Source of the DNA: Sphingomonas paucimobilis NBRC 13935
Lineage (GTDB): Bacteria; Pseudomonadota; Alphaproteobacteria; Sphingomonadales; Sphingomonadaceae
Length of the DNA stretch: 64,000 bases
NCBI RefSeq assembly: GCF_000739895.2
Contig: NZ_BBJS01000058.1
Span: 1 to 64,000, forward strand
Direction: 5' to 3'
Below the pieces are notes generated by a model, which was given only the letters and a program-made list of their open reading frames with translations, had not been told where the DNA came from and did no database searches. Made by a program: the position numbers and the translations under genes. Of this stretch, positions 56,024 through 64,000 are shown in pieces; the stretch's first letter is position 1, and every line of letters begins with the position of its first letter.

Positions 56024-57487
56024 ATGACGGTACGCGTGGATATGGGAACCGACGAGCGAGGCTCGTCGGTGCCGATCGATCTTGAGGAGCTTCTGGCGAC
56101 CCGCCTGCTCGTGCAGGGCAATTCGGGGTCGGGAAAGTCGCATCTGCTGCGCCGCCTGCTGGAAAAGTCGGCGGGCCAGGTGCAGCAGGTGGTGATCGAT
56201 CCCGAGGGCGATTTCGTCACCTTGTCCAAGGCCTATGGCCATGTCGTGATCGAAGCCGGCGACTATGCCGAACGCGAGGTCGGGCGGTTCGGCGCGCGGA
56301 TTCGTGAACATCGCGCCTCGGTGGTGTTGAGCCTGGAAGGACTGGAGATCGAGGGGCAGATGCGCTGCGCCGCGACCTTCCTCAACGCCCTGTTCGATGC
56401 GCCGCGTGAGCATTGGTATCCCGCGCTGGTGGTCGTGGACGAGGCACAGCTCTTCGCCCCCACCACCGGCGGCGAGGTGTCGGAGGAGGTGCGCCGCGCC
56501 TCGCTGTCCGCCATGACCAACCTCATGTGTCGCGGGCGCAAACGCGGCCTGGCGGGCGTGATCGCGACCCAGCGACTCGCCAAGCTCGCCAAGAACGTCG
56601 CGGCGGAGGCCTCCAATTTCCTGATGGGTCGCACCTTCCTCGACATCGACATGGCGCGCGCCGCCGATCTGCTCGGCATGGAGCGGCGGCAGGCCGACTC
56701 GATCCGCGATCTGGCGCGCGGTACCTTCCTGGCGCTGGGGCCTGCCGTCTCGCGGCGGCCGATCACGGTGAAGATCGGCGCGGTGGAGACCTCGGCCCGG
56801 TCGGGCAGCCCCAAGCTGACCCCCCTGCCCGACGCGCCGCCGCCGGACCTGCAGGAACTGCTCTTCGCGCCCGTCGAGGAAGCCCCCACCCTGCCGATGA
56901 CCTTCGACCCGCGCCCGCGCCGGGTCCCCGCCGAGGAACTGATGGCCGATCTCGGCCGCCCGCCGCTGCCCACGACCGCCGCGCCGGCCGCGCCCGAGAT
57001 GGACGAGGCCGAGGTCGAGGCGATCTACGAACAGGTACTGCGCGCGATCGTCGAGGACCCCGAATCGACCTTCCGCCCCGCCTCGGTGCTGTTCCAGGAT
57101 TTCCAGGTGCGCTGCCGGATGGCGGGGCTGGCCCGGCCGCCGCTCGACCTGAACGGCTTCGCCCGGCGGCTGTCCTGCGCACGGGCGGGGATTTTCGACG
57201 TCAACGATCCCGACTGGCAGGAGGCGCTGGCGCTGGCCGGAATGCTGCCCGACGACATGCTCGGCGCGTTCCTGCTGGTGGCGAGGGCCGCGCGCGAGGG
57301 CCTGCCCTGCCCGCCGGATACCAAGATCGCCGAGACCTATGGCACCAGCTCTTTGGGCCGGGTGAAGCGGCTGATCGCCTATATCGAGAGCCGCGACCTG
57401 TTCGTGTGCCGCACCGACCTGACGGGGAAGCGATCGATCACGATTCCGCGGCTGGGCTGGACGACCCAGGCGGCGGAGATGGGTTGA
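56024..57487 (+). CDS. HerA/FtsK-like ATP-binding protein
   Basis: 487-aa cytoplasmic P-loop ATPase of the HerA/DUF87 kind. Walker A VQGNSGSGKSHLLRRLL, Walker B LVVVDEAQLFAP, and MCRGRKRGLAGVIATQRLAK as the sensor/Arg-finger-like block. Middle Pro-rich linker (about 265-325), then a C-terminal domain with ETYGTSSLGRVKRLIAYIES that looks like a winged helix. No NurA-type nuclease or other defence partner lies beside it; function unknown. Divergent from DUF1003. Confidence 0.85.
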   Translation: MTVRVDMGTDERGSSVPIDLEELLATRLLVQGNSGSGKSHLLRRLLEKSAGQVQQVVIDPEGDFVTLSKAYGHVVIEAGDYAEREVGRFGARIREHRASVVLSLEGLEIEGQMRCAATFLNALFDAPREHWYPALVVVDEAQLFAPTTGGEVSEEVRRASLSAMTNLMCRGRKRGLAGVIATQRLAKLAKNVAAEASNFLMGRTFLDIDMARAADLLGMERRQADSIRDLARGTFLALGPAVSRRPITVKIGAVETSARSGSPKLTPLPDAPPPDLQELLFAPVEEAPTLPMTFDPRPRRVPAEELMADLGRPPLPTTAAPAAPEMDEAEVEAIYEQVLRAIVEDPESTFRPASVLFQDFQVRCRMAGLARPPLDLNGFARRLSCARAGIFDVNDPDWQEALALAGMLPDDMLGAFLLVARAAREGLPCPPDTKIAETYGTSSLGRVKRLIAYIESRDLFVCRTDLTGKRSITIPRLGWTTQAAEMG

Positions 57488-57490
57488 GGG

Positions 57491-57533
57491 GCTTCCCTTG
57501 GCCTTCGACTTCGCTTGAGGGGAACGGAGGTTG
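57491..57533. repeat. REP-like element, single diverged arm, copy 10
   Basis: Arm ggccttcgacttcgcttgag (57500-57519), then gggaacggagg. The aggctga part is changed and no facing arm is present. It follows the HerA-like stop. Confidence 0.65.
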
Positions 57534-57578
57534 AAGTGAAGAAACCGCAAACTTACGCTTCGGCACTCCGCCCGATGA

Positions 57579-57947
57579 TCAGGGCTTTGGGGCAGCGGCT
57601 TTGATCATCGGCCGTGGTATCCAGATCGTGCATGACAACCCTTCGACCAATGGTCCGCCATCCGGCATCCGGACGCGCTTGAAACAGCCGCCGAGCGGAA
57701 ATTCCCGACTCAGCCAGCGTCCCTCCGGCTGATCTTGCTCGTAGGATTGAATCTTATGCCGTTCCAGAAAGGCCCATAGCTTGTCGGCCGCCGCACCGGA
57801 GCAGATATATTTGTGGCTGCTGTCCGTTTCGGTAACGTAATTTGCCTCGATCGCTTCGTTCAGACAAGCTTCCATGAGGACCGGCATCTGCTCCGGGAAA
57901 GGCTCGTCGGTTATTGCGGCAAGCAGGGCGAGGACAAAGATCAGCAT
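57579..57947 (-). CDS. Small exported protein of unknown function
   Basis: 122-aa protein with a short hydrophobic N-terminus (MLIFVLALLAAI) that may act as a signal peptide. It has four Cys (MEACLNEA, KYICSGAA, LGGCFKR, GLSCTIW), consistent with periplasmic disulfides. No family recognised. Codon use and composition fit the neighbours. It is convergent with the HerA-like gene. Confidence 0.65.
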   Translation of the reverse strand: MLIFVLALLAAITDEPFPEQMPVLMEACLNEAIEANYVTETDSSHKYICSGAAADKLWAFLERHKIQSYEQDQPEGRWLSREFPLGGCFKRVRMPDGGPLVEGLSCTIWIPRPMIKAAAPKP

Positions 57948-58058
57948 GATGGACCGAAGTCATGCCCGGTCAGGGTGTGACCGGCAAGCGCCAACATGGC
58001 GGCGCTATTCTCTCCAAAGTCCAAGAACGGCTCATCGACAAACGCCTATGCAAGCCCC

Positions 58059-58094
58059 CCCGTTAAGCCTGAGCGAAGTCGAAGGCCACCCCCC
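58059..58094. repeat. REP-like element, single arm, copy 11
   Basis: Arm taagcctgagcgaagtcgaa (58063-58082), then ggccacc. There is no facing arm close by, though copy 10 lies about 550 bases away in the opposite sense. Confidence 0.7.
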
Positions 58095-58107
58095 ACCGCC
58101 GGCTACA

Positions 58108-58144
58108 AACAAAAAGGGCGACGGAGCCCTCGCCCCGCCGCCCT
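58108..58144 (-). terminator. Rho-independent terminator of gapR
   Basis: On the minus strand GGGCGGCGG pairs with CCGTCGCCC (one G-U) and is followed by TTTTTG. The same stem recurs after pyk. Confidence 0.85.
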
Positions 58145-58170
58145 TCGCATATCCGAACCCGAAAGCGGGA

Positions 58171-58434
58171 TCAGATCATGCCCAGCGCCTTCATATACAC
58201 TTCGAGGATGGCTTCCTCTTCCTGATATTCCTCCCGCTTCTTCTTGCGGATGGCCATGATCTTCTTGATCGCCTTGGGATCATACCCACGCGCCTTGGCT
58301 TCGGCGAATACATCCTTGATGTCGTCCGAAATGCCCTTCTTCTCTTCTTCCAGCCGCTCGGCCCGCTCGATCAGCAGGCGCAGTTCGTCGGCCGTGACAT
58401 TGCCGCTGCTGTCGAAATTCTCGTCCGCCATCAT
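58171..58434 (-). CDS. gapR: Nucleoid-associated protein GapR (DUF2312)
   Basis: Small alphaproteobacterial chromatin protein that clamps overtwisted AT-rich DNA ahead of replication and transcription forks. The 87-aa length equals that of Caulobacter GapR (89). Sequence [20 protein letters not shown], then [20 protein letters not shown] and [19 protein letters not shown], matches the all-helical family. ATG 58434 or 58431; AAGG lies upstream. A terminator follows. Confidence 0.94.
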   Translation of the reverse strand: MMADENFDSSGNVTADELRLLIERAERLEEEKKGISDDIKDVFAEAKARGYDPKAIKKIMAIRKKKREEYQEEEAILEVYMKALGMI

Positions 58435-58582
58435 CTTAACCTTTTGAAATCCTGTATGCCCCGAAGAGCCCGACCGGATCGCCGCCCCGATGCCCATCGC
58501 CTGGGGCGGCGGGCCGTCTGGCGCGAATGTCGGGATCGGCGGCGGGTCTAGGCGGTTCCGGGCCAGCGCTCAAGCCGGCTGT

Positions 58583-58885
58583 TCACGCATTCTTCTTCAC
58601 GCTTTCGGCCATGCGCGCCAGTTGCTCCGAGGTCGCCTCGGCCTGGTGCTCGGCCTTCCACTGATCATATGGCATGCCGTAGATCGCTTCGCGCGCGGTC
58701 GCCTTGTCGACGCCCGCCGCCTCGCCCACCCAGTCGGACAGGCAGTTGCGGCAAAAGCCCGCCAGCCCCATCAGGTCGACATTCTGCGCATCGGTCCGGT
58801 GGCGCAGGTGCAGGACCAGTCGGCGGAACGCCGCCGCCGCGGCCTGATCATCGATTGCATTCAACGCATCCACCGCATCGGCCAT
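58583..58885 (-). CDS. DUF1244 family protein
   Basis: 100-aa protein with the conserved block AAFRRLVLHLRHRTDAQNVD followed by LMGLAGFCRNCLSDWV and the YGMPYDQWKAEHQ motif; a CxxC (CRNC) may bind metal. DUF1244 is widespread in alphaproteobacteria; function unknown. Start ATG 58885. Confidence 0.9.
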   Translation of the reverse strand: MADAVDALNAIDDQAAAAAFRRLVLHLRHRTDAQNVDLMGLAGFCRNCLSDWVGEAAGVDKATAREAIYGMPYDQWKAEHQAEATSEQLARMAESVKKNA

Positions 58886-58957
58886 ATTCGTCGCTCCTAG
58901 GTTGATCGTAACGCATTAGGCTTTAGGACACAGGCCGAAAAGAAGCAGGATGTGAAC

Positions 58958-60427
58958 ATGATCAAGGCTCTCCCCCCTCGTTCGCGCAAAGTCCGCGTCC
59001 TGGCCACGCTCGGCCCCGCGAGCAGCGATCCCGAAATGATCGCCACCCTGTTTCAGGCAGGTGCCGACGCCTTCCGCATCAATATGAGCCATGGCGACCA
59101 GCAGTCGAAGATCCCGCTGATCCAGGCGATTCGCGCGCTGGAGGAACGGTTCGACCGCCCGACCACGATCCTGGCCGATCTTCAGGGCCCGAAGCTGCGC
59201 GTCGGCAAGTTCGCCGAGGGCAAGGTCATGCTGGAGACCGGCAGCACCTTCATCCTTGATCGCGACCCCACGCCGGGCGACGCGACCCGTGTAGAGTTGC
59301 CCCACAAGGAAATCTTCGCCGCGATCGAGCCGGGCGCGCGCCTGCTGCTCGACGATGGCAAGCTCGTCCTGCGCGTGGCTTTCCATGATGAGGAGAAGAT
59401 CACGACGCTGGTCGAGGTCGGCGGCGCGCTGTCGAACAACAAGGGGCTGAACGTCCCCGACGTGGTGCTGCCCATGGCCGCGCTGACCGAGAAGGACCGG
59501 TCGGACCTCAATTTCGCGGTCGAGCAGGGCGTGGACTGGATCGCGCTCTCCTTCGTGCAGCGGCCCGAGGATTTGATGGAGGCGCGCGGCCTGATCAAGG
59601 GGCGCGCCGCGCTCCTCGCCAAGATCGAGAAGCCGCAGGCGATCGACCGGCTAGAGGAGATCGTCGAGCAGTGCGATGGCGTGATGGTCGCGCGCGGCGA
59701 CCTGGGTGTCGAATTGCCGCCCCAGGCGGTGCCGCCACTCCAGAAGCGCATCGTCGAGGTCTCGCGCCGCATGGGCCGCCCGGTCGTCGTCGCGACCCAG
59801 ATGCTCGAATCGATGATCCAGAGCCCCTCGCCCACCCGCGCCGAAGTGTCGGACGTGGCGACCGCCATTTACGACGGCGCCGACGCGATCATGCTGTCGG
59901 CCGAGTCGGCGGCAGGCGCCTGGCCGGTCGAATCGGTCGCGATGATGAACGCGATCGGCGTGTCGGTGGAAAACGACCCCGGTCACGGCGAGCGTGTCCA
60001 CTTCACCGCCATGACCCCCGACCCGACGACCGCTGACGCGCTGGCCGAGGCGGCGGCGCGGATCACCAACACGGTCTCGGCCAAGGCGATCATCTGCTTC
60101 ACCACCAGCGGCTCGACCGCCCGCCGCGTCGCGCGTGAGCGCCCCTCGGTGCCGATCCTGGTCCTGACCCCGCAGCTCGAAACGGCACGCCGCCTGGGCC
60201 TGCTCTGGGGCTGTCACGCGGTGCACACCCGCGACGTCGAATCCTTCGAGGAGATGGTCGCCAAGTCCAAGCGCATGGCGCTGCGCCACGGCATCGCCGA
60301 GGCGGGCAACCAGGTCGTGCTGATGGCCGGCGTCCCCTTCCGCACGCCGGGATCGACCAACGTGCTGCACGTCACTCGGATCATGGGCGACGAACTGGCG
60401 AATTACGGGGACGGGGTCGAGGTGTAA
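58958..60427 (+). CDS. pyk: Pyruvate kinase
   Basis: Last step of glycolysis: phosphoenolpyruvate plus ADP to pyruvate plus ATP. 489 aa, from ATG 58958 with AGGA 8 bases upstream (GTG 58952 is possible). Conserved pieces: VLATLGPASSDPEMI, FRINMSHG (Arg/Asn substrate site), LADLQGPKLRVG, LAKIEKPQAI with the catalytic Lys, MVARGDLGVELP (Asp metal ligand) and VVATQMLESMI. C-terminal regulatory domain complete. The terminator lies 31 bases after the stop. Confidence 0.96.
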   Translation: MIKALPPRSRKVRVLATLGPASSDPEMIATLFQAGADAFRINMSHGDQQSKIPLIQAIRALEERFDRPTTILADLQGPKLRVGKFAEGKVMLETGSTFILDRDPTPGDATRVELPHKEIFAAIEPGARLLLDDGKLVLRVAFHDEEKITTLVEVGGALSNNKGLNVPDVVLPMAALTEKDRSDLNFAVEQGVDWIALSFVQRPEDLMEARGLIKGRAALLAKIEKPQAIDRLEEIVEQCDGVMVARGDLGVELPPQAVPPLQKRIVEVSRRMGRPVVVATQMLESMIQSPSPTRAEVSDVATAIYDGADAIMLSAESAAGAWPVESVAMMNAIGVSVENDPGHGERVHFTAMTPDPTTADALAEAAARITNTVSAKAIICFTTSGSTARRVARERPSVPILVLTPQLETARRLGLLWGCHAVHTRDVESFEEMVAKSKRMALRHGIAEAGNQVVLMAGVPFRTPGSTNVLHVTRIMGDELANYGDGVEV

Positions 60428-60458
60428 GCCCGGCCGCCTTATGGCCTGAACGATAAGG

Positions 60459-60490
60459 GGGCGGCGGGGCATCATTCCGTCGCCCTTTTC
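60459..60490 (+). terminator. Rho-independent terminator of pyk
   Basis: GGGCGGCGG pairs with CCGTCGCCC (one G-U) around a 9-base loop and is followed by TTTTCTTT. It separates pyk from the convergent RNA gene. Confidence 0.8.
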
Positions 60491-60518
60491 TTTGGGTCGA
60501 CGCCGGATACACCGGACA

Positions 60519-60600
60519 AGAAAAAAGCCAGCGCCGTAGCGCTGGCCTTATCTGGTGCAGACATGACTGCTTGTTAGCCGCCAGTACCGCAATCTCTGAG
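60519..60600 (-). ncRNA. Candidate tracrRNA of the type II CRISPR-Cas system
   Basis: About 82 nt on the minus strand, upstream of and divergent from cas9. A promoter-like pair precedes it and the 3' end is a strong terminator hairpin (GCCAGCGC, loop TACG, GCGCTGGC, then TTTTTT; 60521-60546). Just before it is AGATAAGGCC, like the AATAAGGCC nexus of Neisseria tracrRNA, and a small GCAG/CTGC hairpin (60557-60570). The 5' part (about 60572-60600) would be the anti-repeat. Pairing with a repeat cannot be checked because no array is in the window. Confidence 0.72.
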
Positions 60601-60606
60601 GATTGG

Positions 60607-60635
60607 AAATTTGCCCAATCGACGACTGCGGTCAA
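60607..60635 (-). promoter_or_regulatory. Candidate promoter of the tracrRNA
   Basis: On the minus strand TTGACC (60635-60630) is a good -35, followed by a 17-base spacer and AAATTT (60612-60607), a weak -10 that keeps the two most conserved positions. A start near 60600 gives a transcript of about 82 nt. Confidence 0.5.
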
Positions 60636-60725
60636 GCCCGGTCGCCTCCAATTCGGATCGATCTTGCGTTCCGTTCCAAGCCCTTTTTTCCATAGACAAA
60701 GGGGTCCATCATCGGGGGAAACAGG

Positions 60726-63700
60726 ATGGACGGGGGAGCTATGGACTGGCGGCTTGGACTGGATCTCGGCGCGAACTCATTGGGTTGGGCGGCCTTGCGG
60801 CTGGATCGCGCGGGCGATCCCATCGGCATCCTCGCCATGGGGTCCCGCATCTTCAGCGATGGGCGCGATCCCAAGTCCGGGGCCTCGCTGGCGGTCGATC
60901 GGCGTGCTGCGCGGGCCATGCGACGGCGGCGTGACCGGTTCAAACAGCGTCAGGCCGCGCTCCTCAAATATCTGATCCGCGATGGCCTGTTTCCGGCGGA
61001 TCAGGCCGATCGACAGAGGCTGGCGGATGAAGACCCCTATGCCCTGCGCGCCCGCGCGCTCGACGAGGAATTGTCGCTGTTCGAAATCGGCCGGGCGCTG
61101 TTCCACCTCAATCAGCGGCGCGGCTTTCAGTCCAACCGCAAGGCGGATCGCGGCCAGGATGACGAAGCGGGCAAGATCGCGGTCGGTGTGGACCGACTGA
61201 ATCAGCAGATGGAGGAGCAGGGCGCCCGCACGCTGGGCGAGTTCCTGCATCAGCGCCGCCGAGCCGCCACCGATGCCAATCACATCCCTTCGGTCCGTAC
61301 ACGCCTGCGCCCTGAAACCGGCGAGGGGGCGAAGGGCGATGGCTATGACTTCTACCCCTCGCGCGCGCTGATCGCCGAGGAGTTCGAGGAGATTTGGGCC
61401 GCGCAGGCACCGCATTACCCCGACACGCTGACGCAGCAGGTCCACGACCGGCTGTACGAGATCATCTTCCACCAGCGTCCGCTCCGCGCGCCGCAGGTCG
61501 GGCAATGTACGCTGGTCGCCGGCGAGACGCGCCTGCCCAAGGCGCATCCGCTGTTCCAGAAGCGCCGTCTGCTCGAGGAGATCAACGCGCTGATGATCGT
61601 CCGGCCCGGCGAGATCGCCCAGCGCCTGACGCCCGAGGAGCGCGACACGCTCTATCTGAAGCTGAAGGACAAGCGCACCGTCAGCTTCGCCACGCTGCGC
61701 AAGACGCTGAAGCTCGACAGCGCCGCGCGGTTCAACAAGGAAAGCGAGAACCGCACCGAGTTGAAGGGCGACGAGGTGGCGGCCGAGCTGGGTGCCAAGA
61801 CGCGTCTCGGCACCCGCTGGCAGCATCTGTCGGGCGACCAGCAATGGGAGGTCGTCCACCGATTGATGGCGCTCGAAAGCCAGGCGGACGAAGCCGCGTT
61901 TCGCGACTGGATCAGCCAGACCTATGACCTGTTGCCCGAACAGGCCGCGGCGGTGCTGGGCGCGCGATTGCCACAGGGCCATGGCCGCTTCGGACCGACC
62001 GCCACCACGACGCTGATCGACTCGCTGCTCCACGACCGGACCGAGGATGGCCGGGTGGTCGTCTATAGCGAGGCGGTGCAGCGCTCGGGACTGGGTCATC
62101 ACAGCGATCTGCGGCACGACCGCGATGACGAGGACGTCACCGAGCTCCCCTATTATGGCGTCGCCCTGGAACGCCATATCATGCCCGGCACCGCCGAGCC
62201 GACCGATCCGGAAGAGATGCGGATCGGCCGCCTGACCAACCCGACCGTCCATATCGGGCTGAATCAACTGCGCCACGTCGTGAACCGACTGATTCGCGCC
62301 TATGGCCCGCCCAAGGAGATCGCGATCGAACTCGCCCGCGAATTGAAGCTGAGCGAGGACGAGAAGAAGAAGCGCAATAGCGAGAATCGCGACAACCGGC
62401 TGGCCGCCGAGGGGCGCTCGAAGAAGCTGGAGGAAATCCGCCAGCGCGATACCGGCGCCAACCGTGCGCTGCTGAAATTGTGGGAAGAACTCAATCCCGG
62501 CAACGTCCTCGACCGGCGCTGCATCTATACCGGCGAGCAGATTTCGATCGACATGCTGTTTTCCGACCGGGTCGAGGTGGATCACATCCTGCCCTTCGCC
62601 CAGACGCTGGACGATTCGAACGGCAACAAGCTGCTCTGCCTGCGCGAGGCCAATCGCGAGAAGCGCCGCCGGTCGCCCTATGAGGCCTGGGGACATACCG
62701 ACCGCTGGCCCGACATCGCCGAGCGTGCCTCTCGCCTGCCCAAGCCCAAGCGCTGGCGGTTCGAGCCCGATGCGATGCAGCGCTTTGCGACGGAAGACGG
62801 CTTCCTGGCGCGGCACTTGGTCGACACGCAATATCTCGGCCGATTGGCGCGCGAATATCTGTCCTGGCTCTATCCCGGGCGTGGCGAGGGATCGGGCCAT
62901 GTCTGGGTTTCACCCGGTCGGCTCACGGAAATGGTCCGGCGCAAACTGGGGCTGAACGACCTGCTGCCCGACCATAATTTCGGCGGCGGCGCGGACCAGC
63001 CCAAGAACCGGCTCGACCACCGCCATCACGCGATCGACGCGCTGGTCGTCGCGATCGTCGATCGGGGGATGCTGCAGGCCATCGCCCGCGCTTCGGGCCA
63101 GGACGGTAGCGAGGGGCGCGAGCGCATCCATATTCCCGCTCCCTGGGACGGCTTTCGCGACGATCTGCGCGTGGCGGTCAACGGGATCATCGTGTCGCAC
63201 CGTCCCGACCATGGCACCGTGGCCAAGGCGGGATTGGCGCGCGGCCGCGACCAGACCGCCGGCCGCCTTCACAACGACACCGCCTATGGCCTGACCGGCG
63301 AGACCGACGCCAAGGGCAACAGCATCGTCGTGCGCCGCATACCGCTATCGGCGATCAAGAAACCCGCCGACATCGCGCGGGTCCGCGATCCGCTGCTACG
63401 CAACGCGCTGGCCGAGTTCACCAAGGGATTGGACGGCAAGGCGTTCGAGGCACGGATCGGGCGGTTTCACGAATTGGGGCCGCTTCTCTATCGCGGCATC
63501 CGCCGGGTCCGCGTGGTCGAAACGCTGACCGTCATCCCGATCCGCGATGCCGAGGGCCGGGCCTATAAGGGCTATAAGGGTGACAGCAATTACCGTTACG
63601 ATGTCTGGGAAATGCCGGACGGCAAATGGCGATGTCAGGTCGTGTCGATGTTCGACGCGCATCAGTCGACCGAACAGGCACGGCCGCATCCCGCCGCCCG

Positions 63701-64000
63701 CAAGATTCTCAGTCTGCAGCGCAACGACATACTCGCGATCGAACGGACCGAAGGGGATCGTGAACTGGTTCGCGTCGTCAAATTTTCCGAAAAGCAATTC
63801 GCCGTCGCGCCCCCGCATGAAGGCGGCTCACTTAAGACTCGCGACGGCAATGCCGATGATCCGTTTCGCTATCTTTATCCCTCCCCCAACACGCTGAAAG
63901 GCTGGCGCGCACGCCAAGTCCGGATCGACGAACTGGGCCGCGTGCTCGACCCCGGCTTCCCCGCCCGCAAGTCCGTACGGCGCACCCGCCCCCGCGCCGC
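60726..64000 (+). CDS. cas9: CRISPR-associated endonuclease Cas9, type II-C-like (3' end outside window)
   Basis: RNA-guided DNA endonuclease, 1091 codons in the window and no stop. Counting from ATG 60726 (GGGGGA 6 bases upstream; ATG 60741 is an alternative): RuvC-I RLGLDLGANSLGWA with Asp13; an Arg-rich bridge helix, VDRRAARAMRRRRDRFKQRQ, about 57-76; RuvC-II IAIELARELKLSEDEKKK with Glu535; HNH VDHILPFAQTLDDSNGNK with His620; RuvC-III DHRHHAIDALVVAI with His768 and Asp771; then a WED/PI region ending VRIDELGRVLDPG. All nuclease residues are intact. Size and compact recognition lobe fit II-C. The C-terminus is nearly complete. Confidence 0.95.
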   Translation, partial: MDGGAMDWRLGLDLGANSLGWAALRLDRAGDPIGILAMGSRIFSDGRDPKSGASLAVDRRAARAMRRRRDRFKQRQAALLKYLIRDGLFPADQADRQRLADEDPYALRARALDEELSLFEIGRALFHLNQRRGFQSNRKADRGQDDEAGKIAVGVDRLNQQMEEQGARTLGEFLHQRRRAATDANHIPSVRTRLRPETGEGAKGDGYDFYPSRALIAEEFEEIWAAQAPHYPDTLTQQVHDRLYEIIFHQRPLRAPQVGQCTLVAGETRLPKAHPLFQKRRLLEEINALMIVRPGEIAQRLTPEERDTLYLKLKDKRTVSFATLRKTLKLDSAARFNKESENRTELKGDEVAAELGAKTRLGTRWQHLSGDQQWEVVHRLMALESQADEAAFRDWISQTYDLLPEQAAAVLGARLPQGHGRFGPTATTTLIDSLLHDRTEDGRVVVYSEAVQRSGLGHHSDLRHDRDDEDVTELPYYGVALERHIMPGTAEPTDPEEMRIGRLTNPTVHIGLNQLRHVVNRLIRAYGPPKEIAIELARELKLSEDEKKKRNSENRDNRLAAEGRSKKLEEIRQRDTGANRALLKLWEELNPGNVLDRRCIYTGEQISIDMLFSDRVEVDHILPFAQTLDDSNGNKLLCLREANREKRRRSPYEAWGHTDRWPDIAERASRLPKPKRWRFEPDAMQRFATEDGFLARHLVDTQYLGRLAREYLSWLYPGRGEGSGHVWVSPGRLTEMVRRKLGLNDLLPDHNFGGGADQPKNRLDHRHHAIDALVVAIVDRGMLQAIARASGQDGSEGRERIHIPAPWDGFRDDLRVAVNGIIVSHRPDHGTVAKAGLARGRDQTAGRLHNDTAYGLTGETDAKGNSIVVRRIPLSAIKKPADIARVRDPLLRNALAEFTKGLDGKAFEARIGRFHELGPLLYRGIRRVRVVETLTVIPIRDAEGRAYKGYKGDSNYRYDVWEMPDGKWRCQVVSMFDAHQSTEQARPHPAARKILSLQRNDILAIERTEGDRELVRVVKFSEKQFAVAPPHEGGSLKTRDGNADDPFRYLYPSPNTLKGWRARQVRIDELGRVLDPGFPARKSVRRTRPRA

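Noticed and set aside
56024-57487. HerA-NurA or HerA-based antiviral defence system
   Set aside because: No nuclease, SIR2 or DUF4297-type partner is adjacent; only DUF1003 and small hypothetical genes flank it.
55965-57550. Long upstream extension of the DUF1003 frame, giving 711 codons
   Set aside because: The extra part is antisense to the HerA-like gene and has no family resemblance; the true start is ATG 55954.
60777-62900. Open minus-strand frame of about 707 codons opposite cas9
   Set aside because: It is the antisense shadow of a GC-rich coding gene; its translation is low-complexity-like and lacks domains, whereas the plus strand is an unmistakable Cas9.
60428-64000. CRISPR array next to cas9
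   Set aside because: I looked for regularly spaced 30-36-base repeats and saw none; the array must be beyond the right edge.

Overview
The window is GC-rich chromosomal DNA from an alphaproteobacterium, most likely Sphingomonadales (Sphingomonas or a close relative). Reasons: a petABC cytochrome bc1 operon, alphaproteobacterial markers (GapR, DUF1244, DUF3297, PHA-granule-region protein, FNT transporter), and at least eleven intergenic copies of a REP-like repeat with the core ttcgacttcgctcaggctga, which from memory is typical of sphingomonad genomes. Nearly all of the window is compact core genome. No rRNA, tRNA, insertion sequence or prophage was recognised.

Layout. 1-406: partial Gly/Tyr-rich lipoprotein (-). 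711-3492: petABC. 3720-6219: apt, trmL, hemF, GNAT. 6189-7822: two overlapping membrane proteins (-). 7952-12030: lipB, a Met-rich lipoprotein, a secreted protein, an ABC-F ATPase. 12280-20993: small envelope and housekeeping genes, an AroE-like enzyme, a sialidase-like protein, typA and an M16 peptidase, mostly (-). 21182-28920: Asp/Asn hydroxylase, chemoreceptor, nfuA, nitroreductase, tsaB-rimI, fur, plsC, miaB. 29161-31678: phoH-ybeY-ybeX. 31920-39453: catalase, PQQ-type sugar dehydrogenase, LysE exporter, lnt and metK. 39558-44861: decayed acyltransferase, FNT transporter, trmB, small proteins of unknown function, an MBL-fold hydrolase and an orphan 119-aa protein. 44957-50821: uvrB, PRC-barrel protein, lipoprotein, a structured-RNA/mini-ORF locus, telA with an XpaC-like partner. 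51007-55387: yebC, ruvC, ruvA and ruvB (-), with repeats and one opposite-strand dehydrogenase inserted. 55415-60427: DUF1003, a HerA-like ATPase, gapR, DUF1244, pyk.

The most interesting part is the right edge. A type II-C-like cas9 starts at 60726 and runs off the window with all RuvC and HNH residues intact. Between pyk and cas9, on the opposite strand, is a compact RNA gene: a sigma70-like promoter, about 82 nt, and a strong Rho-independent terminator. Its position and its 3' hairpin match a tracrRNA. The CRISPR array and cas1/cas2 must lie beyond the window.

The second locus worth attention is 48397-48640. A sequence fully complementary to the 16S rRNA 3' tail precedes an 18-codon mini-ORF, followed by two stable hairpins, the second terminator-like. 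It may be a regulatory or ribosome-interacting RNA. Further points are an inverted repeat covering the metK leader, a frameshifted acyltransferase-3 relic, and several distinct intergenic inverted-repeat families.
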